A stretch of DNA of 64,000 bases, taken from NCBI GenBank assembly GCA_023014365.1, contig JAEBUN010000023.1, forward strand, positions 558,001 to 622,000, in the 5' to 3' direction. This stretch comes from Lepiota brunneoincarnata. Taxonomy: Eukaryota; Basidiomycota; Agaricomycetes; Agaricales; Agaricaceae. Position numbers and translations under genes: made by a program. Numbering within the stretch: the first letter of the stretch is position 1; each line of letters starts with the position of its first letter. Below are positions 1 through 12,722 of this stretch, piece after piece. The notes under the pieces are model-generated. The model was not told the DNA's origin. It worked only from the letters and a program-made list of their open reading frames with translations, and searched no databases.

Positions 1-1559
1 CGTGGATGACAAGCGTTGGTAGGAATCCAAAAGGATGGTACCTCTCGGCGAGATCTGAGTGTGGCGTAGTGGGAATTTGGTTATACTTCAACCCTTTGAA
101 CTGCAACCCCAAAGATATCGTGCGTGTGAATGTAGAGAAGGGAGTGCCAATAAGAGTGAAGGGCGCAGACATATCGCAAAGATGGGGATTCTTGGATGGA
201 AGTAGACGAGTGCGACTAGGGCAACCTGGGTACGAGGGCGCGATATGTAGCGACCGTTGGGAACCCAAACAACATCAATCACAGCTCCAGACGCTCCTAT
301 TGAAGCGGGAGACCGGAGAAAAGAACCCTGCCGTCCGCGTGACATATATCCGTGATGCCTTATCGGGAAATACCCTGAATCCACTGCGTCGAAACGCGAA
401 GAAAATAAAACTCTGGGGAGTCTAGGATGGCTTGACACAACTGAGAGACGGTATTTTGACGATACCGTTTCTCCAAGAGTCGTGTGCCTCAGAGCTTTCC
501 AGATACTTTGTTGGGAAGGTGAGGTAAAAATAAACTATATTGTCCTTGGCGTCTACCGTTCCTGATCGACTCAACTGGCCAGACCTGTTAACATAAGCGT
601 ACATAGGAGTCACCTAACTGTGGGCGTTCGCATCTACATTCTATCTAAATGCTCCCAGCAGACGCATGGAGCAGTTATTGAACTCCACAGCCCAACCCCC
701 CTTTCACTACACTACTCGTTGTACCGGCGCACACCACTGCGGAGACTTCTCATTCAAGGTAAAAGCCAAATGGGGCGCATCGTTTAACTCGGCTAAATGG
801 TTGTCTCGTTGAGTATTCAGTGTTTCCTGCTTGGGCGCTGGGTGCGACGATGACGGACGGCTCCCACAGGGTAACATCGACCTGGGTCATTGTAGAAACG
901 TACATTGTATGGGAGCGTGTAAATCCAATACACCTGGGCCGCATGGGGTGTTGTAACGTGCTGATCTCCACCCCAACACATCAGCAGATTCATCAGGAAG
1001 TAAGGGGGACATCATCCATTCCAATTGCCTTGCTTCCGAGGAGTAAGCCATGTTGGTCCTACTTTAACGGACGATCTGTCATTATGGTATGAAGAAATGG
1101 GGGTAAGCATCCACAGCATGCAGGAACTTTGGGACACGGTGTTTTAAGACACCGCCATCGCAATGAAAAAAGAAGCGCTGATATGAACCCACCAGGACTG
1201 GTGGCATCATACCGCCGTGCTGGGGTGGGATTCCGCTCCCGGAGCTTGACTATAAAGTTGGTGTTGTCCATTTGGGTTTGACATATGTTCGGGAACTTCT
1301 TGAGGCCTATTTTCATCTCCTTCTCTACCAGATTTCTCCGCTTTCAGTTTCAGGTATTCGTCACATCTAATTAGATAGATTGGTAAAGAGAAGAGAGATC
1401 TCTGAAGACACTGAAGTTCGTAAAAAAACGTTCTTGGGTATACATCGGGTCTAATTTAATCCCATTTTCCCGCTCATCACACATTCAACACCTGAGAGGC
1501 GGCTCTAAGCGACAGAAGCCATGACAATACAAGCGAGGCGTGACCCACTCACCTCGTGC
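1..1559. other. No supported gene
   Basis: Open frames exist on both strands (for example + 6-425 and - 88-438) but none shows a recognisable domain, convincing splice signals or a start context that I would defend. The stretch is probably intergenic or holds a degraded gene. Positions 1550-1559 lie just downstream of the YqcI-family stop codon and would be its 3' untranslated region. Confidence 0.4.
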
Positions 1560-3160
1560 TCAAAGTATTTCGGAAGGTGACAGCTCGTCATAGGGGCAGG
1601 TAGCAGAAACATTCTCATCCAACAAGAAGTACTGCTGAAGCTCGCGAGAGTCCGATTCACCGTAATTCTTCAGATCCGGGCTCACGGGAATTGGATCGTA
1701 CTTGGCCAGCAGGCCGCGGACTTTGGAAAGAGCGGCAGCTCGTTTTGCGTCGGTGCTGAATAGAATGTCGAAGATCCACTTAGGTTGGAAGACAATTGTG
1801 AGTCCCTTGGCATAGCGGGTGCGGCGGACCTGATGAGCCGGTGTCTGAACGACAGTGAAGAATGGTTCTCCGGCAAAGCAGAAACACCATTGAGCGTGGT
1901 CGATGGTGCGGGGAATGTGGGCGGGCCAAGATTTCTTGTCGAGTTTAGCAACCCCGTCGAGAAGTTTCCAGAAGAGGCTCTGATATTCCTCGACTGAGCG
2001 TGGGTTATTGTTGTGCTTGGCGAGAAGAACCAGGGATGTGTTAGGTCCCAAACCACGTGCTTTTGGGAGGTAGTCGGTCAGACAGTCAGCCAACTGGCGG
2101 ATGTGGTTGGGATTTGAGAGGTCATCAGAATCAATAAAGGTGTAAACTTGGTTGTCGGCCTTGTAGCCCTTGGTTGCATAGATACAAGGGAAGATGAGCT
2201 CCTCGTCGAGGAGGATACGACTGTAGTCATCATAGGCGGTCCTCTGCCAGGTTCCTTCGGGGTACCGTTCAGTAACTTGAGCTCTGTGATGAAATCCAAT
2301 TAGTAATAGTTTCATAAAAGTCTGTTATCCTTACCTTGTGAGGGGTTTGGTGGGTACGGATTGCATCACGGGAAGTTTTCTTTCGACAGCGATCTATGAA
2401 ACAAAGGTTGGAAACATTTTAACCGGAGTTAATAGTCAAAACGTGCCTTTGCATCAGCTGCCTTGTTTTTTACCTCCTTGGCAACGGACGGAAACCGCTC
2501 GTAGGCAATGAGTGCAAGCAGTGAAAAGACAGCACTGCCAACGATGAAAGAGGAAATGTTGAAAATGAATGAAGACATGAGCGGGTTAAGCACAGCAAGC
2601 GGGACAATCAGAAAAGTTAGGCTTGAGGAGGTTGAACAACCTGTGCATCAAGTTTTTTTTTGCTCCGTTATATACTTTTTTGCCCTGGAACCTCGAGTAC
2701 TACGCAGTGCTCCCTTTGGAAGCCAGATCTGGCGAAGGAGCAGCAGGTTCCATCCAGAATCACGATCTTGGTCCCACCAGAATTTCTTCTTCAAAAACTG
2801 CGAGTACTTCGCATCAGTTACCTCCATCAAGCGGAGAAGAAGTGACGCCTATGTTTGTGCCGCAATAGGTCAATGGGAATACCTAAACCACGAACCAAAT
2901 ATGCGAGCTGTTCTACGCGCTCTTGACACACGAGCATACCAAGGGGATGATGTTAGCGGTTGCCTCAGCTGACCGCCCAGGAGATCCGCCGCTTCGGACA
3001 GAGGTGATGGGGCTGTCAGGGTTTTAGGCTTAATTCGTGTGGTCCCGCAGTCTGGGGCCAAGGCAAGATTGACTTCTAGCCGACGGGGCCGTTTCGCATG
3101 GGGTTTGTCAAGAAATTTAATGTGAGAGGACTCAATCATTCTCCATCCAAAGTTTTTCAC
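1560..3160 (-). CDS. YqcI/YcgG-family protein with an upstream membrane region
   Basis: The last two exons (1560-2283 and from 2336 upward) encode a YqcI/YcgG-type domain of unknown biochemical role. Visible family features are the block FPCIYATKG, the stretch GPNTSLVLLA, the Trp/Phe-rich segment around WCFCFAGEPFF and the block GLTIVFQPKW. The intron 2284-2335 is a clean GT-AG. A Met at 2366 could start this domain alone. However, the frame stays open through a second intron (acceptor near 2397) into an exon at about 2460-2615 that encodes 40-odd strongly hydrophobic residues, enough for two membrane passes. Further exon-like segments lie at about 2650-2850 and 2970-3160. I place the start tentatively at 3160. 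The domain call is firm; the 5' exons are inferred from frame continuity. In bacteria this family is usually a stand-alone soluble protein, so the membrane part is unusual if real. Confidence 0.65.
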
Positions 3161-4573
3161 AACTGTGCTCGGGTTTGTGTGGATTCCGGATACACATAAT
3201 CAGGTTTCTTGGTTGTGCTGTACTGAGCTCCTCGCTGGTGTTAAAGAGATCACTGAATCAAAGGGGCCTTCTCCTGCTATACGCCGCAAACTTCCGGTTG
3301 AGAGGGAATAGCGTCAACGGATCTTGAAAAGCACTGAGCCGGTATTGGTGCAGTCCGGGTCCGGGTATCTAGTGTTCTAGACCAACTCTTATCCGATTCG
3401 TCCAACTGTGCAACGGCTTTATTTTTTTGGGTGGAATCGCAAGAGGCGGGCGGATTTAACCGCTACATGTTAGGCAGTTGATCGCAAGAGTCGAGTTTCT
3501 TGAATCAAAAATCGACTTGGCTCACGACTGGGGAGTCAGATTACCATCATGTCTCCAACTATATTTTTGTTCTCCATTCACAACGCCTGTATTATTCTTT
3601 AAAGAATATCGAGAATTAAACGGAATGGAGTGATTCAAGTCAGTCTCGCTTGTTTCATAGTAGCGGAGCTGTTGGTATTGATGCGCACATCCCGGTGACT
3701 TCGGCAGCCGCCCTGAGATCAGTTCCGATGCGGGACTTATTCTTCAAGGAGAGGGCGCAATAAATATGTCGTTGCTTAGAGGTCGAGAATAGGTTGTACG
3801 CACCTAGCTCGCCGTTAGAACTGGTTTGATCACCGGATGGCGACAAGGTCCAAGTTCAAGTATAGCTTTAGCCGCATCGTATCCTACTATGTGAGGGAAG
3901 TCGGAATCTCCTGAGTCCCGCAGCAGGAGATTTCTTAGTAATAGCGAGTGGGCGACAGGCGGAGTTGTTGTCCCGGATGCCTGGTGAAATGGACCTCACA
4001 ATATTTGGTCGAGACGGTGTTGGGAAGCCCAAGCGGTCCGTCAGTGTCGGCTTAGCACAAGGGGACCCCAGGAAATAAAATATCAGACAAAGGAAGATAC
4101 ATACGACTATCTTGCAAGCGTTCTCTATTCGCCAATTATTGGAATCAATTGCAGTCGTAGTCCAACATGTCATCAGCGAATGTCATTCAATATGATCCCA
4201 CGGATTTCCAGCGTCTGCCTTCTTGTGTGATTCTTGTTCATACTGTCCCCTGCGTGCGGGTTTGCTCGGGAAGTTTTTCTGGCGGGCTCTGAGAAGTCAC
4301 AGGCGCGCAGTTAAGCTTTGCAGTGACCTCATACCGCGGTCCATCAACCGACATCGTTTCCGTCGCGTGCCATCCCCTACGTGGCATCCCACGAACTCAA
4401 TTACACACTCGGCGTTACACTCGCGGAAACTTCACTTTCATGAACAAACCGGTGCTTCGGCACAGACGAATAGAAGAGGACGACGTGTTTATGGATAGCA
4501 ATTTGGAAGATAATGTTCACAGATCTCTCCCATGTGGTGGTCCAATGTTGGGGCCTGACTCTTTCTTTGACAG
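3161..4573. other. No supported gene; 5' part of the GH47 gene may begin here
   Basis: I see no domain or intron-exon chain on either strand. An open + frame at about 4323-4865 overlaps the GH47 5' exons but in the wrong frame and is treated as a shadow. The true first exon and promoter of the mannosidase are likely to lie in the last few hundred bases. Confidence 0.35.
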
Positions 4574-6969
4574 TCTAGTCCTCGAAACCCGAGACGAAGA
4601 AGGTTTCTTGCGTGGCCCAGAGTCCTCTTTGGACTCGCTACTTTTGTCTTCATCGTTCTTTTCTATCAGGTTAGGCGCTCTGCTTCGCTCACTATTGGTC
4701 TCATCTGATGCCTGGGCAGTACGAGTTTCTCAATGTTCCAATTTTTGTCATCCGCGGACTCTTGGAAGCCATTGCCTACGGGGGGAAGATTTACTTCGGG
4801 AGCTGATGTGGAGAAGAGAGATGCAATTGTTGAGGCTTTCAAGGTGTGCTTCAGTGAATGGTTAGTCTTGATTACCGAATTCTTACAGTAATATGTTTCC
4901 ACTTAGCACTCGTGGTTTGCCTATGGTTAGTTCTCTTCGCGCCAGAGTTTACCTAGGTCTAATTTCAAACGTCAGAACGAGATGCTATGGGCTCGGATGA
5001 ATATCACCCAATAAGTCGCACCGGATCCAACTTCTCATCACAAGGCGGAATCGGGTACGCAGTCATCGATGCAATCGATACCATGCACATTATGGGTCTC
5101 AAGGACGAGTACAAACGGGCAAGACGTTGGATTGAAGCAGCACATACGTTTAACCGCGACAGCAACTTTAACACTTTTGAAGTACGTGCCTTTGTATGTT
5201 CCTCCTCGATCCCTCAAATTCACGACGCTGGTCCAGACAACTATCCGTGTCCTCGGTGGCCTCCTCTCAATCTTTCACCTCACACAAGACAGACTTTTCC
5301 TCGTCAAAGCGATGGATCTCGCTACGCGCATGCTCCCCGTCTTCGACACTCCCTCAGGGTTGCCGCTTGTCAATGGCAAATCTTGGTCTCCGTAAGGCCG
5401 TAGATGACCCGCATCAAACGGGTCTCATCAGTACAGCTGAAGCTGCCACCCTCCAGCTTGAATGGCGATACCTCAGCCATGCCACTGGAAACCCTGTCTA
5501 TTGGGACAAAGCAGAGAAGGTGGGTAGGTCTGAGGCATGCAGGGCACATTTGGATCAAGCTCAGACGAAACTTGCAGGTTATGCAAGTCCTCAAAAAGTC
5601 CAAGCAATACTCAAATCTAGTACCCATATATATGAAGTCAGTGTTGCCGAATCTTCAGCGGGTGTTGGACTCAAGTATAACAGTGCCAATACGGGCCTCT
5701 TCTTGGACTCAGAGATCCGTCTAGGGTCCCGTGGTGACTCCTATTACGAATATTTATTGTCCGTCGCATTTTACTTGAATGGCTACGAGCATCTACTGAA
5801 CGCGAACCGTATAGGAAACAATATCTTCAAACTGTATGCCAGCTGATTGACCTCAAATACACTTGTCTGACGGAAGGGTGATCTAGAATGGAACAGAACA
5901 CGTATACCGCGAAATGTACAACGCAGCGATGCAAGGGATTCACGATAAGCTCCTCGTCACAGGGGTGAAAAATGGCATGACATTTACTGCGGAACTCATG
6001 CCTACCCATTCCAGAGATCCACAAAAGTACGCTTTCTTTTTCTCTGATTCCCCAGATGGCTTACGACGAGATAGTAAATACACTCTGTCACGGAAACAAG
6101 ATCACCTCGTTTGTTTCCTCGGTGGCTCACTCATGCTAGGCGCTACTACTGCGGGCACGCGTGGTACACAAGTATCACGACCACCTCGTGGAAGACAATT
6201 GACGAGCACCGGGAAACGAGATTGGAAAACAGGGTATGAGTTGCTCGAGACGTGTATTAACACCCACAACACTGCTACGTGAGCGCTGTCTTCCCGATAT
6301 ATATAGCGGGCCTTATTCACAGCGGTGATTGCCTTTAGGGGTCTGTCTCCCGAGATTGTCTACTTCCATACTCCAGAGGATACTCAACGACCAGATGCCA
6401 ACTTGAAAGCGGACTGGTACATCAAGGGTGCACGGTGCGTGTCTTTTACCATACCTTTTCCCCTTTCGGTATCTTATATTCTCTCAACCCAAGGCCTGGT
6501 GGATGGCCGGTCTATGACGCCCGATATATCCTCCGGCCAGAGACTGTTGAATCAATCTTCTTAGCTTACCGCTTGACGGGAAATTCTCGATACAGAAAAC
6601 TTGGCTGGAAGATCTTCAAATCGATAGACAAGTACTGCCGGCTAGAAGACGGAGGGTACGCGAGCATTCTGAATGTGGATGACAAGGAAAGTCGTAAAGA
6701 TGACAAAATGGAGACCTTTTGGCTGGTACGTTCTCCCTTCGAACATAGTCGTTGAGCCGGAATGAATGTCTCACGGAACGATATAGAGTGAAACGCTCAA
6801 GTATCTGTATCTCCTGTTCTCGGATGAGAGTGTAATCCCATTGGACAGTGAGTTGCCCATGGTACTTGATGGTCCCATTCCGCTGAAACTGGTTTTAGAA
6901 TATGTATTTAACACCGAGGCGCACCCGCTACCAATATTCACGCCAAATCATCCCCTTGCTGATTTTTAA
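4574..6969 (+). CDS. GH47 class I alpha-1,2-mannosidase, many exons, apparent frameshift
   Basis: Class I alpha-mannosidases trim Man9GlcNAc2 glycans in the ER/Golgi lumen. An exon at 4574-4669 encodes a basic stretch then a hydrophobic signal anchor ([15 protein letters not shown]), as in type II enzymes. The catalytic domain follows: [78 protein letters not shown], and the C-terminal EAHPLPIF before TAA at 6967-6969. Exons I place: 4720-4843, 4907-4925, 4976-5181, 5237-5519, 5578-5636, 5684-5758, 5815-5833, 5887-6026, 6075-6278, 6339-6434, 6494-6725, 6787-6847 and 6899-6969. From 4907 on they sum to 1465 nt, one more than a multiple of three. The extra base lies near 5369, where the frame changes between GLPL and the conserved block that follows. 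The 4669/4720 junction also fails to keep frame. The family call is certain; the start codon is not located. Confidence 0.9.
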
Positions 6970-7078
6970 CGATGTTATCTTTATCTTTGGAGTTGCACTA
7001 ATTTATTGTCACCACTATGACTGGACACATGGGGCCAGAGGAATCCACAGTCTCAGATGACTAGATCGAACTACAAGT

Positions 7079-9643
7079 TCATTCCCATCCAGAAAACTCT
7101 TCAATGAACTCCTCTTCCTCATCATCTTGGGATAGATTATCGAGTTACTCCAATACAGTACCACAATCCAAGGACGCTCACCTATTAGATCAAACTGACT
7201 TGTATCAGCGGCGAGCAATATCTCGCGTAATGTCATACTCGTTTGCGACTGTTCATCGCCACTCCATTTTGTCTGTTCCGCACTATCTCCTTCTGACCCC
7301 GTTCCACCTTCCTCGTCAAGTAAACCCATCGAACCGGTCGAAGTTGCCGGCACAAGTGGTAGTCCGATGGCAGGTTCCTCAAATGCCATCGGTATGGAAC
7401 GCCGTGGTGTTCGCATAGCCAAAAATAGAGTCTTCTTGTGTCCAGATGTCCATATTCTGTTGGGAGGTGCTTTCGATCGAGGCGTCGTAAAGTTGATATC
7501 TTCAGCTGAGTCGTCTTTGGTCGCTGATACGATCTACGCAACGGATTTCCGGGGTTTAAGCGTTTGGCCTCGCCACTGATGAAGGATGAGAGCTTGGCAC
7601 ACCTTTGAGACCTCGTCATCAGACACATGTTTCCCTTCTTCCGTAGATAGTTTGGTCCTGTTAAGAGCCAAAGAGACCCTGATGGACTTTCGCGGTCTGT
7701 TTCTCGCCTTTGGGTTCCCAGCTGTTGCGCAGCTATCGGCGCCCCTCTGGTGGTCGTCCATTCCCCAAGGTCCGGGATCAGGTTGAGATTTTTGCGGTGG
7801 TGGTGCAGTGGTGGTAGCGGTGGCGGCTGGCTCGAGCGCTATTTCTCGGGGCGCTCGGAGATCTAGTGCAGGAGTGTCGTACTGAGGAAGAAGTATCCCT
7901 TGACGAATATGGTCGATCTTCTTCTCGAATCCTTCTGGATTTTCATAGTGCGGTAGCAATAGTCGCTCGAACAGTTGTCGGTCTATGACGGGCTAAAAAA
8001 GGGGTGGATCGGCTGGTTTACAAAAGGAGAATATACACGAGAAATGGACGTCTTTACCTTTCGCATTATGTCGTCTCCCCGTGTCATCTCACTCTCCCAG
8101 AGACGTAACCGAGGGCGATAGAGAGTCTTCCTCGATCCCAGTACCTTTGACAACTCACTCCTTTCCTGAATTACTTTTGCAAGGGCATCAGAAAGTCGAC
8201 GGTGCATTGTTTTTTCCGAAAGCGAATCATCAGATAGTAGCGTCTGGGCACACCGACCAGGGGGGAGGCTCCACTTAATCTCTGAATCCTTCTCCGCAAT
8301 TATGCTAGGGTCTTTTCGAGAAGGAGTTACAACAGAACGACGCAGACGCTTAAGCTCCATGGGGTGGCGGGCCGCTGCGATTGGCAAGAGAGACGGTTTG
8401 GCCTAACAATCGGATGGCGGTGAGTCTACCAGGAATACTCTGATCAGCAAAAAGTAACCAGACATTTCTTACATGACCCACACCCCGGCGCATATCATAC
8501 GCTCTTTTTTCACCCTCAAGCGGCTGCGATAGAGGATAAGGCAAGGCCAAGCCTGCCAAACGGACGAGGTACGTGAGGGCATCAGATCCCCGGTTGCCCG
8601 CCCAGAATCGACCCAAAATATCTTCGTACTTCTGCTTTACCAGTGCACGAAGATGATTCAACGAGAGTGATCGCCACTTTGAATCTGTTTTTCCCCGGAG
8701 GGTGATGCTGTTCTTGAACTTGCATATGAATACCCGGGAGGGGAAATTGGAGGGGTTCATGGACGTACTTGCATGGCCTGAAGGTCAAATTGCCGATGCG
8801 ACAGGATCAATGCTCGATGGACCCACTCACGCCTTGCAGATTGACATTCAAGGAGGCGGTTGGCATAAATGGCTGGAATCGTAACAGCAAGATCCTAAAA
8901 AACACAAAGACGGGTCTACGATTGTATCGCAGGAACCCTCAACAACCTAAACTCACGAACAACTCATCTTGGGAATACGACTTCGACTTGTCCATCAACA
9001 CATAGGTCGAAAAGGCCACGAGCATACGCTCAAACCTGGAAAGAACAAATCTTTCAACAACACTTAGATGTACGAGCAAAAATTCGCCAACTTCACTCCA
9101 GCACACTCCTCAAGCAACGATTTCCGAACAACGACATCTTTCCACCACCACGCCGTCACTCGTCCCGGGGCCAAAATAACATCAGCATCGGCGTCAGGGC
9201 CATCTCGAATCCTTTGCCGCGAATTTGCCGAGGAAGAAGTAGAAGAAACAACAGCAGAAAACAAGGCCTTCTGTCTGAGCGTTTCGAGATACTTTGAGAG
9301 CGAGGTCCGGAACGCCAAACTATCACCGGGCTGAGCGCAGGGGTACATGAGCAGAATCTATGTTTTTCGTTGAATAGTTAGTTGGCAAACGATAAAAAGC
9401 ACGTTTTTTTCGCCGTAAAAAACGAAAAAATCTGACATTCCTCATGTTTGTGTGGGTTTCCAATTGGCTGACGAGGAAGTAGCAGATGTCTTCCATCATC
9501 TTCATACGGTCTTTCAGGCCCCTCAAGCGCGCGTTAAAGATGTGATTATCATATTGAGGTTCATTTGCGTGGGGGTAGTTCAATATATGCAGGTGTACCA
9601 GGAGAATCAGCGGGAGGGGGAGGGCTGATAGTGTAGGCTGCAT
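7079..9643 (-). CDS. HAUS6: HAUS augmin-like complex subunit 6 (N-terminal domain protein)
   Basis: HAUS6 is a subunit of augmin, which recruits gamma-tubulin to existing spindle microtubules for branching nucleation. The protein opens with a short hydrophobic helix and the motif LLVHLHILNYPH, then YPCAQPGDSLAFRTSL, VVVRKSLLEEC, FERMLVAFSTYVL, and a later GSDALTYLVRLAGLALPYP. This order matches the fungal HAUS6 N-terminal domain. A basic and serine-rich middle follows, ending in an acidic tail (DDEEEEFIEEF). Exons: 9437-9643, 9074-9357, 8957-9035, 8769-8894, 8430-8718, 8058-8374, 7603-7992, 7182-7533 and 7079-7125. They sum to 2091 nt, exactly 697 codons, with all junctions in phase, so the gene looks intact at 696 residues. 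Some introns are very short (38 nt at 9036-9073). The assignment rests on recognition of the N-terminal domain pattern, not on a search. Confidence 0.8.
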
Positions 9644-10230
9644 TGGCGAGCTTTGGTTCGATTGATGAGGGTCAATGAATAGGGTTCTGTTAGTTGGTGG
9701 CAAATATATACAAACACCTTCCATCTTTCTTTCGCAGGTCAACATGTTGTGCGCTACTACATAGCCTACATATATCGAGCAGAGGAGTAAATAAAACAAT
9801 AGCATGCATATTGCATTGAGAATAGCTGTTGAATGAAGGAACTACATGGAAAAAAGAGACCCAATTGAAGCGTACGTACTCCTACATCTTGTCAAGAGCA
9901 GATGGTCAATCATTAGTTAGTACAGCAAAAGAGAGAGAAAAAATATATAAGCAGGGGAAATTCAAAGTTACCAAGTGGTAGATTTTTCAAAATACGAGAG
10001 AAAGAAGATTGTCCACAAGCCTTTAAGCCTTTTGCTTTTCATTCAAACCCACCCCTCTTCATTATTTTGTCCCTCCCCAGTGCGGCCGCCGATCTCGGAT
10101 TCACCGGGGTCGATAAATAAATAACTAGTCTGATATTCAAGCCTTCGCAATCGTTGCCCTCCAATATCGTAACCACTGGGTAGACGCAGCCTTCTTCCTG
10201 ACAGCTCTCGCACGTGTCCATAGTACTCGT
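9644..10230. promoter_or_regulatory. Intergenic: HAUS6 upstream region and PSP1-domain gene 3' end
   Basis: Both flanking genes are on the minus strand, so this holds the HAUS6 promoter and the 3' untranslated region of the PSP1-domain gene. A minus frame at 10039-10221 starts right after the PSP1-domain stop, has no domain and is not called. Confidence 0.5.
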
Positions 10231-12722
10231 TTACTGTTCATACAAGACGCCACCCTGAATGGACGCCATCCAGATCCTGGTTTTATACAATCTGAAATAC
10301 AGACACATGGCATATGAGCAAACTTCAGCTAGACAAAAGATAGATAGTACCTGAACAGCTCCCTAACGAGTTCCCGAAAATCAATCCTCTTCTCCGCAAT
10401 AAAGTAGAAGGTCAATTTACGACGATCCCTGTTCTTGACGTAAACAAGACACCAAAGGGACAAGGGTAAAAGACGCACCACTGATACTCTGCATCAATAA
10501 CTTCCATAGGCAATTTTTTCGCCTTAACCTTGCTCTGACATAACTGCAGCGCTTTGAGCTCATCCTGCACCTTTGCAGCCATCATGCTAACCAACCGATA
10601 AGCAACTCGAAACAAAAAAGAATAACGAAAGGACATACGCAGTATCCTGCTGCCCAGCCTTCCCGAGTATCATCTTTGGATTAATCTCCTTCTTCCCCTG
10701 TTGCGCCCCCTGTGCCCCCTGACTCCCACCAGGACTCAATGGGCCATCCATCCCATATCCAATCGCAGCAGCACTGGCAGCAGCGGCAGCCTTTTCTGCC
10801 TGTTGTCTCTGCCACGCCTCAACCTCCCCAATCGTAATCGTATCATTCACAACCGTACCTAAATCCTTCCCCCTATCAGCTTCCACAATCACCAAATCAC
10901 CAATCTCGATATCCAAAGTCGAATCAGTGAGGTAGAACAAGTCCGTGCGCCCAGCTTTGAATTCAACTATGAACAGCGGGCAGGACGGCGGGACCGAGTG
11001 CAACGGAACACCTCTGCCAAGGTCATTAAGGCTAGGCTGACCCTGGCGATCCTGGTGCTGACCGTGTTGCGGCAGGGGAGGATTGTTAAGATTGGTCGAA
11101 GCCGATGGCGGCTGCGAAGCGCCCCCCGAAGTAGCACTGAGTGGCGTAGCTGGTTCTGAAGGCCGGCGTTGAATCTGTTGGGTAAAGAAAGGCTGTTGCT
11201 GTGGATTGATCATCCTTGGCCCTCCGCCCGTGGCTGGTGAGATAGGCGAGGGGTTGAGGCCGGGAGGGACATTAGATCCAGAGAAAGAAGGTTCCCTATT
11301 TCTTGAATAGGGCGCTTGGGTACCGCCACCCCCTGTGCCGGCATATTTAACCCCTTGGCCAGGAATAAACCGCGCTGGTGAATCCTGCTGCTGTCCCCCA
11401 TACTGATGCTGCTGGTACTGATCAAACTGGTTTCCCCTGGATGGACTATCCCTCCCCGCAGAAAACTCGCTCTCGCTCGGAGTCCCAATGGGCTGCCTGT
11501 AGGAACCAGGAATATTCAAGTTGATAGACTGATACGGCGAGAGCAAATCCCGGGAAGGTGGGCTTCGCGACAGTGGCGCATAGATTGGCAGAGATGCAGG
11601 CTGGCTCGGTGGGTGCGCGGACGAGGGGAGTAACGGAGGATCATTTGGCCCAAGGTTCAATAAACCGAGATCACTCGCAAGGTCATCATCCGACAGTTTA
11701 AGGTTGCTACGTCCATAGGCAGTGGTGGTCGTAAGACTGGGTCCCTCAGGGCCATCAGCAGGTGGGGCATTAAAGCCAACAACTCCCCTCCGCGGCTGAA
11801 CGACGCTGACACTATGTCTCCTACTCGTTGTGCCGCTCCCACCCCCGCCGTTGTCATCTCCCCGAGGGTTCATCCATAGCTCACGGAACGCGGACGTGTC
11901 ATCCAACAAAATCTGCCCCACGTCTCTGCGGAATGGGCTCTGGTTCGTCTCTGTAATCCTAGTTGAGCCAAGCCCATTACCAAGAAAACCATTCGAAGGG
12001 GAGGATGATAAGAAGTTACTCGGGGATCTACCGAGGGTGCCGAGAGAACCATAACGGCTCGGACCTGGTGGTTTTATCTCGCCATATCTCCCAGGAATAG
12101 CCAGAGGGCTGGAAGTATTGTTCGAAAGGAGCGATTCATTCCAACTGTTCATGGCCGATGAACCAAGGTAGGTGCTCCCAATGGTACCAGGACGTCCGGT
12201 AGCCAACGACTGAGACCGACTGCGGGTCGGGTCACCATATGACCGCCCACGACCCAACGAAGGCGGGACTAAGCGGTCGTCGTAAGTATCCGACAACACC
12301 TCGAATTCGTCGTCTTCAATCGTAGGAAACACGCGATCTCTCATCGCAGACGAGAACTGGGACTGCGAATTAGCGGAGAAGGACGAGCTGCGGATGGGGA
12401 TCGGCTGATTGGTGCGATTGGGGCCAACAACCCGCGAGCTGGTCCATTGGTTGGCCGTTGGGTTAGCGGTGCCGCCACCTAAGCTAGAAGGTATAAAATG
12501 TATGGCGGAGGGAGAAGAGAGGAAATTCTGGTCGGAAGAGTGGGGTGGTTGGCTTGCCGCCCGTTCACGGAGTGAAGCCGAGCCCCCAACGGGAACACCA
12601 TTTCCTCGGCCAAGGCCCTCTGCACCACCGGCGCCATCGAAACCAGTCGAAGGGGCAAATCGGCTCCTACGGTGGTTGTCATCATCAGAGGCGCCAAGAT
12701 GATGAAGAGTGTTTTGGGCCAT
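10231..12722 (-). CDS. PSP1 C-terminal-domain protein with long disordered N-terminus
   Basis: The first exon (10639-12722) encodes about 690 residues, mostly Ser/Pro/Gly/Gln-rich and presumably disordered. A conserved segment then begins with PLFIVEFKAGRTDLFYL and GDLVIVEADRGKDLG. It continues across three short exons (10479-10586, 10351-10428, 10231-10291) with KAKKLPMEVIDAEYQW, RRKLTFYFIAEKRIDFRELV and YKTRIWM. This is the PSP1 C-terminal domain, shared with yeast Psp1 and bacterial YaaT; the latter acts with RNase Y in RNA processing, while the fungal role is poorly defined. The four exons total 2331 nt (777 codons, 776 residues), all in frame. I start at the Met of MAQNTL (12722). An upstream in-frame Met at 12773 would add 17 residues of low conservation value. 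Confidence 0.85.

Noticed and set aside
6..425. 139-codon plus-strand ORF and an opposing 116-codon ORF at the window start
   Set aside because: No domain, no clear intron context, and both strands are open, so neither is supported.
2078..2299. ORFs overlapping the YqcI-family exon on other frames (also 1682-2056 and 1785-1997)
   Set aside because: Shadows of the supported frame.
5395..5434. A 40-bp GTAAG...CAG intron that would bypass the GH47 frame break
   Set aside because: It would remove a stretch that reads as conserved GH47 sequence (KAVDD..TGLIS) and leave out-of-place residues before it. One extra base explains the data better, and the exon sum is off by exactly one.
10039..10221. 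60-codon minus ORF just after the PSP1-domain stop
   Set aside because: It lies in the 3' untranslated region and has no family features.
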